Below, in pieces: positions 10,048-21,082 of a DNA stretch of 64,000 bases. The position numbers and the translations under genes are program-made. Under the pieces are notes generated by a model. It saw only the letters and a program-made list of their open reading frames with translations. It was not told the DNA's origin and did not search any database. The first letter of the stretch is position 1; every line of letters begins with the position of its first letter. Origin of the DNA: Myrica gale. Its lineage: Eukaryota > Streptophyta > Magnoliopsida > Fagales > Myricaceae. The stretch is taken from contig OZ005621.1 of NCBI GenBank assembly GCA_963930655.1, positions 2,901,001-2,965,000 of the forward strand. Reading direction: 5' to 3'.

Positions 10048-13000
10048 ATGAGGCCCATCTTTTGCGGTAACGTTGAATTTGATGCACGGCAGTCCGATAT
10101 TGAGCGGCTTTTCAGAAGATACGGCAGGGTTGAGAGGGTGGATATGAAGTCTGGTAAGTTACTTTTCAACTTCCTTTTTTTTTCCGGCTTGGTTAGCAGT
10201 GTCTTCACTAGCGCTAGTCTAGTGCTACATCTGTTCTTCAGTTGTTTTTTTAATAATTCGTTGTTGCTCTATCTGGTTTTACATGGTTAATTAGTTGCAA
10301 TGCTGGGTCTCTATTACATTTTAGTTAGTTGCAGTACAGGGTTATAAAAAAAAACATATTAGTTATCTTCTGTGGATGTTACTTTGACATTGAGTGGTCT
10401 CATATCGAAAGATTCCGGGATGTTGGTTGTGGCCATTCTCTTGCTTCCACAGTAATATGTTAGTTGTTGAACTATGACGCCTATTAGCTATTTCTGGCAC
10501 CATCACGATGATAAAGGTTTGATGTGCATTAATGTTGTGATATCTGGAACAGGATCTTGTTGAGCTATCTTTGTTTCACCTATTCTCTGATAAAGGTTTG
10601 ATGTGCATTAATGTTGTGATATCTGGAACAGGATCTTGTTGAGCTATCTTTGTTTCACCTATTCTCTGAGTGAGTAGTTTGATGTTTAAACACTTAATAT
10701 TGTTGCCTGGGATTGATTTATAAGTATGGTAGGTTACAAATATCATAGTTAAAAAAGTGAGCCCTATAGCGACAAAGAAGTCAAACATGGGACTATTGCG
10801 GTCATAGAAATCTGGTTGTGAGCAAACACCACTTGGACTACTCATCTCTACAATCAAATTTCTGGCTATGTTGGGTTGCAGTGGGGTTTCAACATGTCTA
10901 AGGAAGGGTAAAATAACATACACCCATTGAAAAGGATCATTTTGAAAGTACTCATTGACCCCTTATAAGTATTTGCCTCGGCACCCAACAACAATAAATT
11001 CTGGATACAGTTTTTCCTCATTCTCCTCAATTTGGTCAGTAGTTGGAGTCAAATTTCTTTTTGTTACTTTATTGAATATTGGCACAGGCACAAATGCCCT
11101 TTTTTCCTGTGTCATTTGAAAAGGACGGAGTTTGGACAAGAAGTGGATGAAAGGGTTGTCTACATACGATGGCTCATTGGTCTTAAAAGATTTGAGCCCT
11201 TTCTGTTGGCTAATTGGAGAATCCTTAAAAAAATGAATTTGCTGTCGTCTTTCACAGCTCTTTTCTAATTCTTCATCCATATAGCTGTTAGGAAAAGGGT
11301 CAATAAAATATTCGTTAAAATGGATATTTTCAAATGGGTGTATACGTTATTTTCCCTCAAGAGAAGCAAGTTTGATGTAAGTGTAAACCCCCATACTCAA
11401 CTATTTATTTGGCGCAGGGTTACATGGAATGTCCATGCTCTTCTTGGATGGATGTGCTTCTCTGCATTTCTTTTCTAGCATGTGCCCAAGCTTCATCTTC
11501 TTGTATTTTTCCAGAAGAACTAATCTGATCTGACCTAGTCCTGCCATCCTACACTACCTCAGACACCATGCTTTTTCATTCCTCATGATTTTTGCTCAGT
11601 GTTCAGTTTCCGACACGTTTCAACATAGAAATCATGATGATTTTGCAGCCCGTGGCAGGTGTTGTGTTGCTTCTCAGCAGTTTTTTGTTCCTTCAATATA
11701 CATGTTTTTAAGAGTTCCATTAGTAAACCGATTTGCTCATTTTCTAAACTATCTCCATCAGAGAATTTTTGCTTTTGGTAATTTGACTGAAATGTACTGC
11801 TCTGGTTTCTTAACATTCTGGTGTCATAGGGTTTGCTTTCGTTTATATGGAAGATGAAAGAGATGCTGAGTATGCCATTCGAAGACTTGATCGGACAGAG
11901 TTTGGGCGAAAAGGCCGCCGACTTCGTGTTGAGTGGACCAAGGTATTGGATGATAAGTTCTACTGACTCAACATTGGCATGTAACCATTTTATGTTTTTT
12001 GGCATACCCCCTCTCTGCCTCCTGCGCACACACGCACACCACATATAGACAGAATCACCTATACTTGCATATTAACCCTACATGAATTATTCCCAATTAA
12101 AATGCTCTTAAGGTTGACACCTGGTTCATGTCATAATACATTACGAAAGCAGACTTCAATATTTACGATGGTTCTGGTGATGACTTCTTCATATACCTGT
12201 CAGTGATTGTTTGAGCATGGACATGCACTTGTAACAATTGCATGTTTTCCTTTCTTTTCTTTCGTCCTGTCAAGGATAGATTTGTTGTATTAAACATGAT
12301 CAAATGGACAAGCTTTATATCCATAGTGTCCAAACTTCCTTGGTAATTCTCTCTTACTGTAGCATTCAAACTTTATCATTGAATTTTGCGTTGCAGCATG
12401 AACGCGGCATTAGAAGGCCTGGTGGTTCGAGATCTTCAGCTAACGTAAGACCATCAAAGACCCTTTTTGTTATTAATTTTGATCCGAGCTATACCAGGAC
12501 AAGGGATTTGGAGAGGCACTTTGATCCATATGGGAAAATATTGAACATAAGGATCAGAAGGAATTTCGCATTTATTCAGTATGAATCACAGGAAGACGCT
12601 ACGAAAGCATTGGATGCAACAAACATGAGGTTATAATTTTCCTTCAGCATCTTCTACATTGTGTGTACACCGCTGGTGTCCTCAATTTATAAATTCTCGT
12701 TAGAAATCCTTATATATCCACTTCTCAAAGCAATCCTCAGCCCTAATTAGTTTTGTAGATGATCAACAATTATTTGCGACTACGCTCTATAGTAATTCTG
12801 GCTTATCACTATTGGAGGTGCAGTAAGTTCATGGATCGGGTAATTTCAGTGGAATATGCAGTTCGAGATGATGATGATGACAAAAGGAATGGGCACAGTC
12901 CTGATAGAAGAGGCCGGGACATGTCACCTGATAGGAGAAGCTATGATCATGGGCGATCCCCAAGTCCATATCGTAGGGATAGGGCTAGCCCAGATTACGG

Positions 13001-13224
13001 CCATGGAAGTTCCAGACCTGAAGCCAGAGGAAGTCCCAAGTATGATAGAGCTGAAAGCCCAGTCAATGGGAGATATGACAGGTTCATATCTTTATCAAGT
13101 ACTTGGTTTTCTCTATTTTAGTTCTGGTTGTTCAACCTTCTGTTGAGGTGTGTGTGTATGACACTTGAATTTTGACTGAAAATGCAGCCGTTCACCCCCA
13201 CCTCGTGAAAGATCCCGATCCTGA
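10048..13224 (+). CDS. RS-type serine/arginine-rich splicing factor (RS31/RS40/RS41 class)
   Basis: Plant-specific SR protein of the RS subfamily, a nuclear regulator of pre-mRNA splice-site choice. Exons are 10048-10153, 11830-11942, 12397-12629, 12824-13081 and 13188-13224. They total 747 nt, giving 248 aa with all joins in frame. RRM1 opens the protein ([20 protein letters not shown]1-like FAFVYMED). RRM2 starts about residue 92 ([13 protein letters not shown]1-like NFAFIQYE). The C-terminal RS region has RS/SP/DY repeats ([19 protein letters not shown]) and ends [12 protein letters not shown]. At 248 aa it is nearer RS31 in length than RS40/41, while the RRMs resemble RS40/41. The 1676-nt intron after the first coding exon matches the long alternatively spliced intron known in this subfamily, and here holds a 79-bp duplication and a MITE. 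A hAT element sits 263 bp past the stop. Function is assigned by family. Confidence 0.93.
10510..10667 (+). repeat. 79-bp tandem duplication in the long RS intron
   Basis: The unit starting 'gataaaggtttgatgtgca' at 10510 repeats at 10589 essentially without change, ending 'cacctattctct'. Near identity implies a recent event. It lies inside the intron between 10154 and 11829. Confidence 0.9.
10906..11356. mobile_element. Long-TIR MITE inside the RS intron
   Basis: The left end (GGGTAAAATAACATACACCC, then 'attgaaaaggatcattttgaaag') is matched by the inverted right end (GGGTGTATACGTTATTTTCCC). Imperfect TIRs extend about 60 bp. The element is 451 bp. Long TIRs suggest a Mutator-like MITE. The flanks (ctaaggaa / tcaagagaa) are only weakly similar, so the target duplication is uncertain. 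A 105-codon open frame on the minus strand (11280-10963) matches nothing I recognise and is probably chance. Confidence 0.6.
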
Positions 13225-13713
13225 ACAGGAGCACAGAACTTCGAGTGAAGTGGTTTGTAGATTTGCCTGTTTTTCACTTTGTAGTCTGTTGTTTGATTGC
13301 ACACAGTGGGATTTAGTTCTCAACTAGTTAGTTGCACTTTTAAATGGTAATTGTGAATCGTGGTATGTTTTTGAATTGACAGATTAGAGATTATTAAGTA
13401 CCTGTGTGTGGCATGAAGTTATATTAAGTTATATTGTTTGGTTTCTTTCGTCACTGTTTTTGGTTATGTTTTTTTCAAGGTTAGAACTAGGGCTGCACAA
13501 AACCGGACCGCGGACCGGACCGGACCACAAAACCGGACCGCACCGGACCGATAATGTGGTTTTTTTTTAAAAAAATCCGGTCCGGTCCGGACCGGATTTA
13601 AAAACCGGTTATATCCGGTCCGGTCCGGTCCATATATATTTATAATCCGGTCCGGACCGGACCGGACCGGATTAATACTTTTTATTTTTTATTTTTATTT
13701 TATATAATAAAGA

Positions 13714-13749
13714 AAGGGTAAGTCAAAACGTGCGTTTTGACTTACCCTT
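13714..13749. repeat. Perfect 17-bp-arm palindrome in the hAT left arm
   Basis: AAGGGTAAGTCAAAACG at 13714-13730 is followed by TG and then its exact reverse complement ending at 13749. A similarly placed palindrome with the same CAAAACG/CGTTTTG core lies in the hAT-like left end at 40034-40070. Confidence 0.85.
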
Positions 13750-13879
13750 CCTTCGGTCTCCCCCCTTCCCGAAATACGCCCTTCCCACTTCCCCCATTTG
13801 ATTTTCAATTTCATTTCCCTCACGCCGACACCCTTAGCAGTTAGCCCTAAGCCCCTTCCCTCATTTCTCAAGTCCCCCT

Positions 13880-14080
13880 TCGCCAGCGACCGCCGACCAA
13901 CGACCAGCCAGCGACCACTGACCAGCGACCAGCCCACGCCAGCGACGCCAGCCCACGCCCGCGCCAGCCCGCGCCAGCCCACGCCAGCCCACGCCAGCCC
14001 ACGCCAGCGACCACCAGACCACGCACGACGCCTCCCTCCCCGAAGCCTCACGCACGACGCCTCCCTCCCCGAAGCCTCAC
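13880..14080. repeat. GC-rich minisatellite in the hAT element
   Basis: Short units based on 'cagcccacgc' and 'cagcgacc' repeat from about 13890 to 14010, then a 32-bp unit containing 'cgacgcctccctccccgaagc' is duplicated at about 14027-14081. Long reading frames here arise from the repeat composition and are not genes. Confidence 0.6.
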
Positions 14081-15100
14081 TGTTGCCAGAAGATCAAGTG
14101 GCTAAATATTCAATATTGTGAGGAATTATATCAAGTACCAGTATCTTATTTGTTTAATTTGTATCTTATTTGTTTAATTTGTGAGATCCTAGATAGAAGT
14201 TTAATTTGTTTAAATATTGTGGCTAAATATTTTCCTGTATTATTTGTTTAATTTGTAAGATCCTAGATAGAAGTTAACTTCTAAAAGTATGAATACTTAA
14301 GAACTGGGCATATGATTCTATAGGCAGATCAACAACATGAGAAACGAGTGATACTGGGTTTCCTATTTCTGAAAAGAAGAGGATTTTAGTCATGTCGAAG
14401 CTAGCTGATTTCTTCGATCCTTTGTTGTTGAAATTGGTCTATATAATATTTAAATTTTCACAATGTAGAAGACTAGAAGTTATACTTCCATTTTACTGAC
14501 CCCCTCAAATTGATCCCGAAATTGACCTATTTGATTTATCATTAAAATGAGGCAACTACCATGTTGAAAAGAGAATCTGTCTATGTGGTGCAAAAGAAGT
14601 ATCTTAAATATTGTAACTTAAATTAAGAGGACAAAAGAAATATGTTGCAAAAATGGTGCAAAAGAAGTACCATAGAATCTGTCTATATGGTGCAAAATTA
14701 ATATTTGATTTATCATTAAAATGCTGCAACCACCATGTTTAAAATGAGGCAACCACCACCTAGAAGTATCTTAAATATTGTAACTTAAATTAAGAGGACA
14801 AAAGAAATATGGTGCAAAAAATGGAAAGAGAATCTGTCTATATATATATATAGGAATCAACTCCAACAAACGAACTTGAAAACCAAGAAACATTCGAGCC
14901 TGCATTTGAACTTCATTTGCGGGATTCCTTGGGTTCTACTCAAATTCTACAGATTCAGAGCCCTTCAATTTTGTATTTTTGTTTTTGGGATCAAGCATTA
15001 ATGTCCTCTTAGTAGGTGTTAAATGAATTGATCTAAGGTAATGCCATGTTTCAAAATGTGCGTACTCACTTCAATATTTTATTGGCAGCCTTGTATCACT

Positions 15101-17313
15101 ATGTCTCATTCTCGTTCTATTGATGCTAGAAGATTGAGTTTGGAGGATGAGGATATGATGATTGAGGAGGAAGATGTTTCATCAATTCCCCCACCAAGTA
15201 GTGAACCACCTAAACCAAAAAGAAAGAATCAATCTATGGTTTGAGATTCTTTTACAAAGAAGTATATTGGTGACCCACCGCGCCCCAGGGCATTTTGCAA
15301 CTTTTGTGATGCTGATTATGCTGCAGATGGCAATAGGAATGGGACGAAAAACTTGTTAGACCATCTTACTAAATGTAAGAAAAATCCCAATCCACTACCC
15401 CCAAAACACGACAAGAGGCAAAGAACGTTAGTATTTGAAAAGGGGGTTGAGGGTGATGAACACCCTAGTAATATGGTGTTGGCAAAAAAATTTGACCATA
15501 ATCATGCTATAGCTCTTCGTCAAGCTTTGGCAGCGTTTCTTATTGTTGATGAGCTCCCTTTTAGGATTGTGGAGTCTCCCCAGTTTAGAAATTTTGTACG
15601 GATGTTAGAGCCTAGATTTCAAGTCCCATCTCGCATGACCATGGCTAGGACTTGTATGGATATTTTTAAGGATCAAAAAGCATGGTTGAAGTGTATGATA
15701 AAGGCTTGTGATAGTAGAGTTTGTCTCACCACTGATGCTTGGACTTCGATCCAGAATTTGAGTTATATGGTTGTCACTGCCCATTGGATTGACAAGGAGT
15801 GGAAATTGCAGAAAAGAGTGATTAGCTTTCGTTTGATTGACAATCACAAAGGAGACACAATAGGGGCACAAGTGGAGGAGTGTTTGCATGATTGGGGAAT
15901 TGAGAAGATTATGACCATCACAGTTGATAACGCGTCTTCAAATGATACAGCTATTGGTTACTTGAAGAGACATCTACGAAGTAACGTGTTGAATGGTCTT
16001 TACATTCACATGAGATGTGCGGCACACATTATGAATCTTGTGGTTGGTGATGGATTGAAGTTAAATGATGATGCAATTACAAGGGTTCGTGATGCAATTA
16101 GGTATGTATTTGTTTTTCATTTCTTAGTACTATGCGTAATTCGTTTGTTATAAATTCATTATTTCTTATAGCTGTTTTTTGTTAAATCCAATTAGGTATG
16201 TGCGGTCTTCTCCTGCAAGGCTTATGAAGTTTAAGCAATGTGTTGAGAAGGAGAGGATTGAATATTCCAAGAGTTTGTGCCTTGATGTCGCAACTCGTTG
16301 GAACTCTACTTTTTTGATGTTGGATGTTGCTGAGAAATATAAGTTTGCTTTTGATAGAATGGAGAGTGATGATGTTGATTATCTTTCTCATTTTACTGAA
16401 GGTGAGTGCGGGAAGAGGAATTTGGGACCACCAACAAAAGAGGACTGGGCAAAAATAAGGGTATTTTGCAAGTTTCTTGAACTCTTTTATGATGCTACTG
16501 TGCAATTTTCTGGTTCCTTGTATGTGACTTCGAATTCCTATTTCCATGGACTATATGGGGTACATTCTCATTTGTGTCGTTATTCACAAAGTGCGGACCA
16601 AAGATTGAAAGACATGGCTAGTATTATGATTGTTAAATACCAAAAATATTGGGGGAGGAATGACAGGTTAAATCTGTTGATATTTATTGCCAATGTGATT
16701 GATCCAAGGTCTAAGTTACAAGTAATGGGACAGATGGTGAGGTTGATGTACGGTGGAATAGAGGGAGAGAAGTTGGTTGCCAGTATAACCGATTTGTTTC
16801 GTGCATTGTTTGATGAATATGCGTTGGGATTACCTCAGTCTCAAGTGCATGCAACTTCTAGTAGTGTGTCTCCTCCTCCAGTGGTTGATACTCCTGTCAG
16901 CAGGGGAACTTTATTTCAGGATTTTTGGAGCACGGCTATATCGTCCGGAACATATTCATTAACTCCCAGTGCAAACTCAGAAATTGATCGGTATTTTGGT
17001 TGATCCACTTGTTACTCCAGACAATGATTTTGATGTATTGAAATGGTGGAGGGAAAATGATTTACGATATCCTGTCATTGCTAAGATTGCACGAGATGTA
17101 TTAGCTATCCCTATTTCCACTGTGTCTTCAGAGTCCGCTTTTAGTACGGGGGGACGTGTACTTGATCCATTTCGGAGTTCATTAGCTCCAACGACTGTGG
17201 AGGCCCTCGTTTGCACCCAAGATTGGTTGAGGCGTGCGGATGAAAATGAATCAATTAACATCAAAGAAACTTTGGATTGCATCGAGAGTTATGACATGGA
17301 TTCTGATAAATAA
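15101..17313 (+). pseudogene. hAT transposase with BED finger and hATC dimerisation domain
   Basis: Transposase of the Ac/Tam3-type hAT group. Two exons, 15101-16101 and 16196-17313, join across an intron with donor AG|gtatgt and acceptor attag. The intact product would be about 705 aa. An N-terminal acidic stretch (EDEDMMIEEEDVSS) precedes a BED zinc finger with CNFC and HLTKC. RNase H-fold residues follow in LTTDAWTS and ITVDNASSND. ATRWNSTFLML fits the family, and the C-terminal dimerisation domain shows SSESAFSTGGRVLDPFRSS. Two lesions are visible. A TGA stands at 15242-15244 where the BED finger normally has tryptophan (a one-base change from TGG). A one-base frame change lies near 17001, before VDPLVTPDNDFDVLKWW. 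The element therefore no longer makes its own transposase, though it might be moved in trans. Confidence 0.92.
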
Positions 17314-18109
17314 AATATGTTTGTAATTTTAATTCCCTTTTTTATTTTCTCTATACGTTAAATATATTTATTTATTTATAACATTTATTGACATTTGAAC
17401 TTGCAGAAATAGCAAGCAATAGCACAGTAGCAAGCGAACTTGGGACATCAACTACAAGCAAGTGAATTTAGTTTCTTCATGTATTTTTTTGGGAGTGTTC
17501 GAGACATTTGTATTTTTAACTTAGTATGTTTACTAAGTTAAAAATAATATCTATTAGTTGCGAATATATTTGTAATGTTATGGTTCATACTCATAGGCTT
17601 GCTGTGTGGGCAACGTCTTCTAGTTGTGTTGGTTTATTTTCAGTCTTATATTCCCAAGTATATTCGGTTTTGTGATATGCACAGTAACTCTAGTTTTCCT
17701 TAATAGATGGTATTTTTATTCTGGGATAAGAAAAAATCATGGTTTCAAAGTTAAGGTTGAAATAAAGTCTAGTTTTCTTTTTCTCATTTGGAAATAGACA
17801 ATAGACATGGAAACTAACTTTGTAAAATCCTCCTTAACTTTTGCCGGGTCCTAACTTTGTAATGGAAATATCTTCTATTTAATAAAAGATTATTAAATAG
17901 AAGATATTATGTGATTAAATTTGATCCGATTCCCCCAAGTAACAGATTATTATGTGATTAAATTTTTAAGCAATATATATTATATAGTAATGTTATTGTT
18001 AGAAACTTTGAAATTAAGTGTAATATTATATGAGTATTGATAAAAATTCTCAAGACTTTACTTAAAAAACTGAGGACTTCTATGACCTTGTAATTAAGTG
18101 TAATTATAT
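17314..18109. other. hAT 3' flank of the transposase gene
   Basis: About 800 bp between the transposase stop and the tandem array. It is AT-rich, with no gene, and probably includes the 3' UTR of the transposase transcript. A short inverted stretch (tcttctatttaataaaaga / ttaaatagaagata) lies near 17870-17910. Confidence 0.5.
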
Positions 18110-19745
18110 GAGTATTGATAAAGATTCGCATTTTTAAGTTTTTAAATACATTCTTTAAATTAATAAGCCAACCATGTTATGTTTTAAAATAAATTCACAT
18201 ATTTAAGTTTTTAAATGAATTCACATATTTAAGTCTTTAAATGAATTCACATCTTTAAATTAATTAGCAAACTATGGTTACATGGTAGATTGGTAGATGT
18301 TAAATAAATTTACATTTTTAAATTTTTAAATAAATTAACATCTTTAAGTCTTTAAATGAATTAATATCTTTAAATTAATAAGCCAACCATGTTATGTGTT
18401 AAAATCAATTCACATATTTAAGTCTTTAAATGAATTCACATCTTTAAATTAATGAGCAAACTATGGTTACATGGTAGATTGGTAGATGTTAAATAAATTT
18501 ACATTTTTAAATTTTTAAATAAATTAACATCTTTAAGTCTTTAAATGAATTAATATCTTTAAATTAATAAGCCAACCATGTTATGTGTTAAAATCAATTC
18601 ACATATTTAAGTCTTTAAATGAATTCACATCTTTAAATTAATGAGCAAACTATGATTACATGGTAGATTGGTAGATGTTAAATAAATTTACATTTTTAAA
18701 TTTTTAAATAAATTAACATCTTTAAGTCTTTAAATGAATTAATATCTTTAAATTAATAAGCCAACCATGTTATGTGTTAAAATCAATTCACATATTTAAG
18801 TCTTTAAATGAATTCACATCTTTAAATTGATGAGCAAACTATGATTACATGGTAGATTGGTAGATGTTAAATAAATTTACATTTTTAAATTTTTAAATAA
18901 ATTCATATCATCTTTAAGTCTTTAAATGAATTAATATCTTTAAATTAATAAGCCAACCATGTTATGTGTTAAAATCAATTCACATATTTAAGTCTTTAAA
19001 TGAATTCATATCTTTAAATTAATGAGCAAACTATTGTTACATGGTAGATTGGTAGATGTTAAATAAATTTACATTTTTAAATTTTTAAATAAATTCACCT
19101 CTTTAAGTCTTTAAATTAATAAGCCAACCATGTTATGTGTTAAAATCAATTCACATATTTAAGTTTTTAAATGAATTCATATCTTTAAATTAATGAGCAA
19201 ACTATTGTTACATGGTAGATTGGTAGATGTTAAATAAATTTACATTTTTAAATTTTTAAATAAATTCACCTCTTTAAGTCTTTAAATGAATTTATATCTT
19301 TAAATTAATAAGGCAACCATGTTATGTGTTAAAATCAATTCACATATTTAAGTCTTTAAATGAATTCACATCTTTAAATTAATGAGCAAACTATGGTTAC
19401 ATGGTAGATTGATAGGTGTTAAATGAATTCACATTTTTAAGTTTTTAAATAAATTCGCATTTTTAAGTTTTTAAATACATTCTTTAAATTAATAAGCCAA
19501 CCATGTTATGTGTTAAAATAAATTCACATATTTAAGTTTTTAAATGAATTCACATATTTAATTCTTTAAATGAATTCACATCTTTAAATTAATGAGCAAA
19601 CTATTGTTACATGGTAGATTGGTAGATGTTAAATAAATTAACATTTTTAGATTTTTAAATAAATTCACATATTTAAGTGTTTAAATGAATTAATATCTTT
19701 AAATTAATGAGCAAACTATAGTAGCCTAGTAGGTGTTAAATGAAT
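18110..19745. repeat. ~189-bp AT-rich tandem array within the hAT element
   Basis: About eight copies of a unit containing 'agccaaccatgttatgtg', 'gagcaaactatggttacatgg' and repeated 'tctttaaatgaatt'. The landmark 'gcca' occurs at 18167, 18382, 18571, 18760, 18952, 19123, 19312 (changed to ggca) and 19497, so spacing is mostly 185-192 bp. Central copies are nearly identical and the outer copies are more diverged. Each unit is itself built from smaller 'ttaaat' modules. It behaves like a young satellite inside a transposon. Confidence 0.88.
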
Positions 19746-19987
19746 TAATATTTTTTTTTATCTTAAAAAACGTGTGTTAATGAAAAAATGAAGAAAAAAA
19801 ATGAAAAAAAATATGAAACCGGTCTGTGGTCCAGACCGGACCGCATTTGCATAGGACCGGATCGGACCGGACCACTTACAAGTGGTCCGGTCCGGTCCTA
19901 TAATATTTACGGACCGCAATGCGGTCCGGACCGGAATGCGGTCCGAAAAACCGGACCGCATTCCGGTTGTGCAGCCCTAGTTAGAAC

Positions 19988-20714
19988 TCTGCAAAACTTG
20001 GGTGGTATTGGTTATGCTTTACCCTACTGCATGTGTGGCACTTTTAAGATGATAAATGAAATTGGTGAGATCAGTAGAGAGATGGTCAGAACTCAGAAGT
20101 ACAAACTTCTCTGTGGATGCAAAAGGGGGATTAGATTATTAGACGGGAAACATGTGTATTTCATCTTTACTTAGTCTTGCGTGCGTTACGAAAGGTTCAC
20201 ATACTTTCCATCACTTCTCCCTCTCACTTTAGTTCACTTTTCCACTTTTTTTTCCTTAGCTCACTTTTTTCCACTTGAAAGCCGAACCATGAGAAACTCG
20301 ATTCATCGGGATTAATTTAATTTGTCTTTCGTTTTACGTTCGACCACGTCTTTCAATGCAGGACACACAATCTTGTGAACTGACTTGTAGCTTACAAAAT
20401 AAACTGGATTCGTGTCATGTGCCAATGCCAATGCCAGCGAGTCTTTTCCAGTGGCTTACCTTTTAGAAGCGGACCTGATGGGCATTCTAGCTGCATGTAC
20501 TCCACTTTAGGTTGGTGAATGACCTTTTAGACCATTAATCCTTTGCAAGGAAAACAACAGAGGTTTTAGAACCTTCAAAGGGTAAGAATGTAACCAACAC
20601 TGGAACCAGGATAATGGGCATCCGCTTTCCCATTGTCTTACACTCTTCTACAGAGTTTCCAGCTAGAAAATAATCTGTAATTCTTGGAAGGCAGTTGTAC
20701 GTGTAAAGCCCAAA
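19988..20714. other. Intergenic, no gene seen
   Basis: Sequence beyond the hAT element continues the original flank of the RS gene. No reading frame here is convincing. A 15-bp C/T-rich run lies near 20215. Confidence 0.4.
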
Positions 20715-21082
20715 AGGGGATTTAACAATTTAGTCCTTGTGCTTTGACCCTTTTAACAGTTTAGTCCTTGAATTTAAAATTTAAAATTTAAAGCCCTTAG
20801 GTTTCATACTTTTGACAATGAGGCCCTTCCGTCAGTCTGTCGTTCATATGCTTAACAGAGCTCTCTGACACGTCAGCAATTTGAAGCGGTCGACTGCTAC
20901 ATGAAGATGTCGCATATACTCGATCGACCGTTATATTTTTCGTTAAGCACATGGACGGCAGACTGACGGAAGGGTCTCATTGTCAAAAGTATGAAACTTA
21001 AAGACTTTAAATTTGAAATTTGAAATTCAAGGACTAAACTGTTAAAAGGATCAAAATTTAAGGACTAAATTGACAATTTTCC
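20715..21082. mobile_element. Foldback MITE with ~140-bp inverted arms
   Basis: The left arm (GGGGATTTAACAATTTAG, then 'tcctt...cttttaacagtttagtccttgaattt', then 'catacttttgacaatgag') is matched by the inverted right arm ending GACAATTTTCC at 21082. The arms extend to about 20860 and 20930 with few mismatches, including 'cttccgtcagtctg' and 'cagactgacggaag'. The centre is about 70 bp. The flanks (gcccaaaag / aagctaaaa) are only partly alike. Length is 368 bp. Form suggests a Mutator-type foldback element; there is no coding sequence. Confidence 0.75.

Larger units (their letters stand above)
13488..19979 (+). mobile_element. Full-length Ac-like hAT DNA transposon, coding-dead
   Basis: The TIRs are TAGGGCTGCACAA at 13488 and TTGTGCAGCCCTA ending at 19979. 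An exact 8-bp target duplication GTTAGAAC lies at 13480-13487 and 19980-19987. Length is 6492 bp. Both subterminal regions (13500-13675 and 19815-19970) are dense with GGTCCGG/CCGGACC motifs in both orientations, as expected of transposase-binding sites. The interior holds a 17-bp-arm palindrome, a GC-rich minisatellite (about 13880-14080), the transposase gene (15101-17313) and a ~189-bp tandem array (18110-19745). It inserted downstream of the RS gene and may now lie in or just past its 3' UTR. Intact borders and an exact duplication point to a fairly recent insertion. Confidence 0.95.

Noticed and set aside
10963-11280. 105-codon minus-strand frame in the RS intron
   Set aside because: Lies wholly inside a long-TIR MITE and resembles no known protein.
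13695-14121. Three overlapping frames rich in Ala/Trp/Gly or Pro/Ala
   Set aside because: Produced by the GC-rich minisatellite of the hAT element; sequence is repetitive in all frames.
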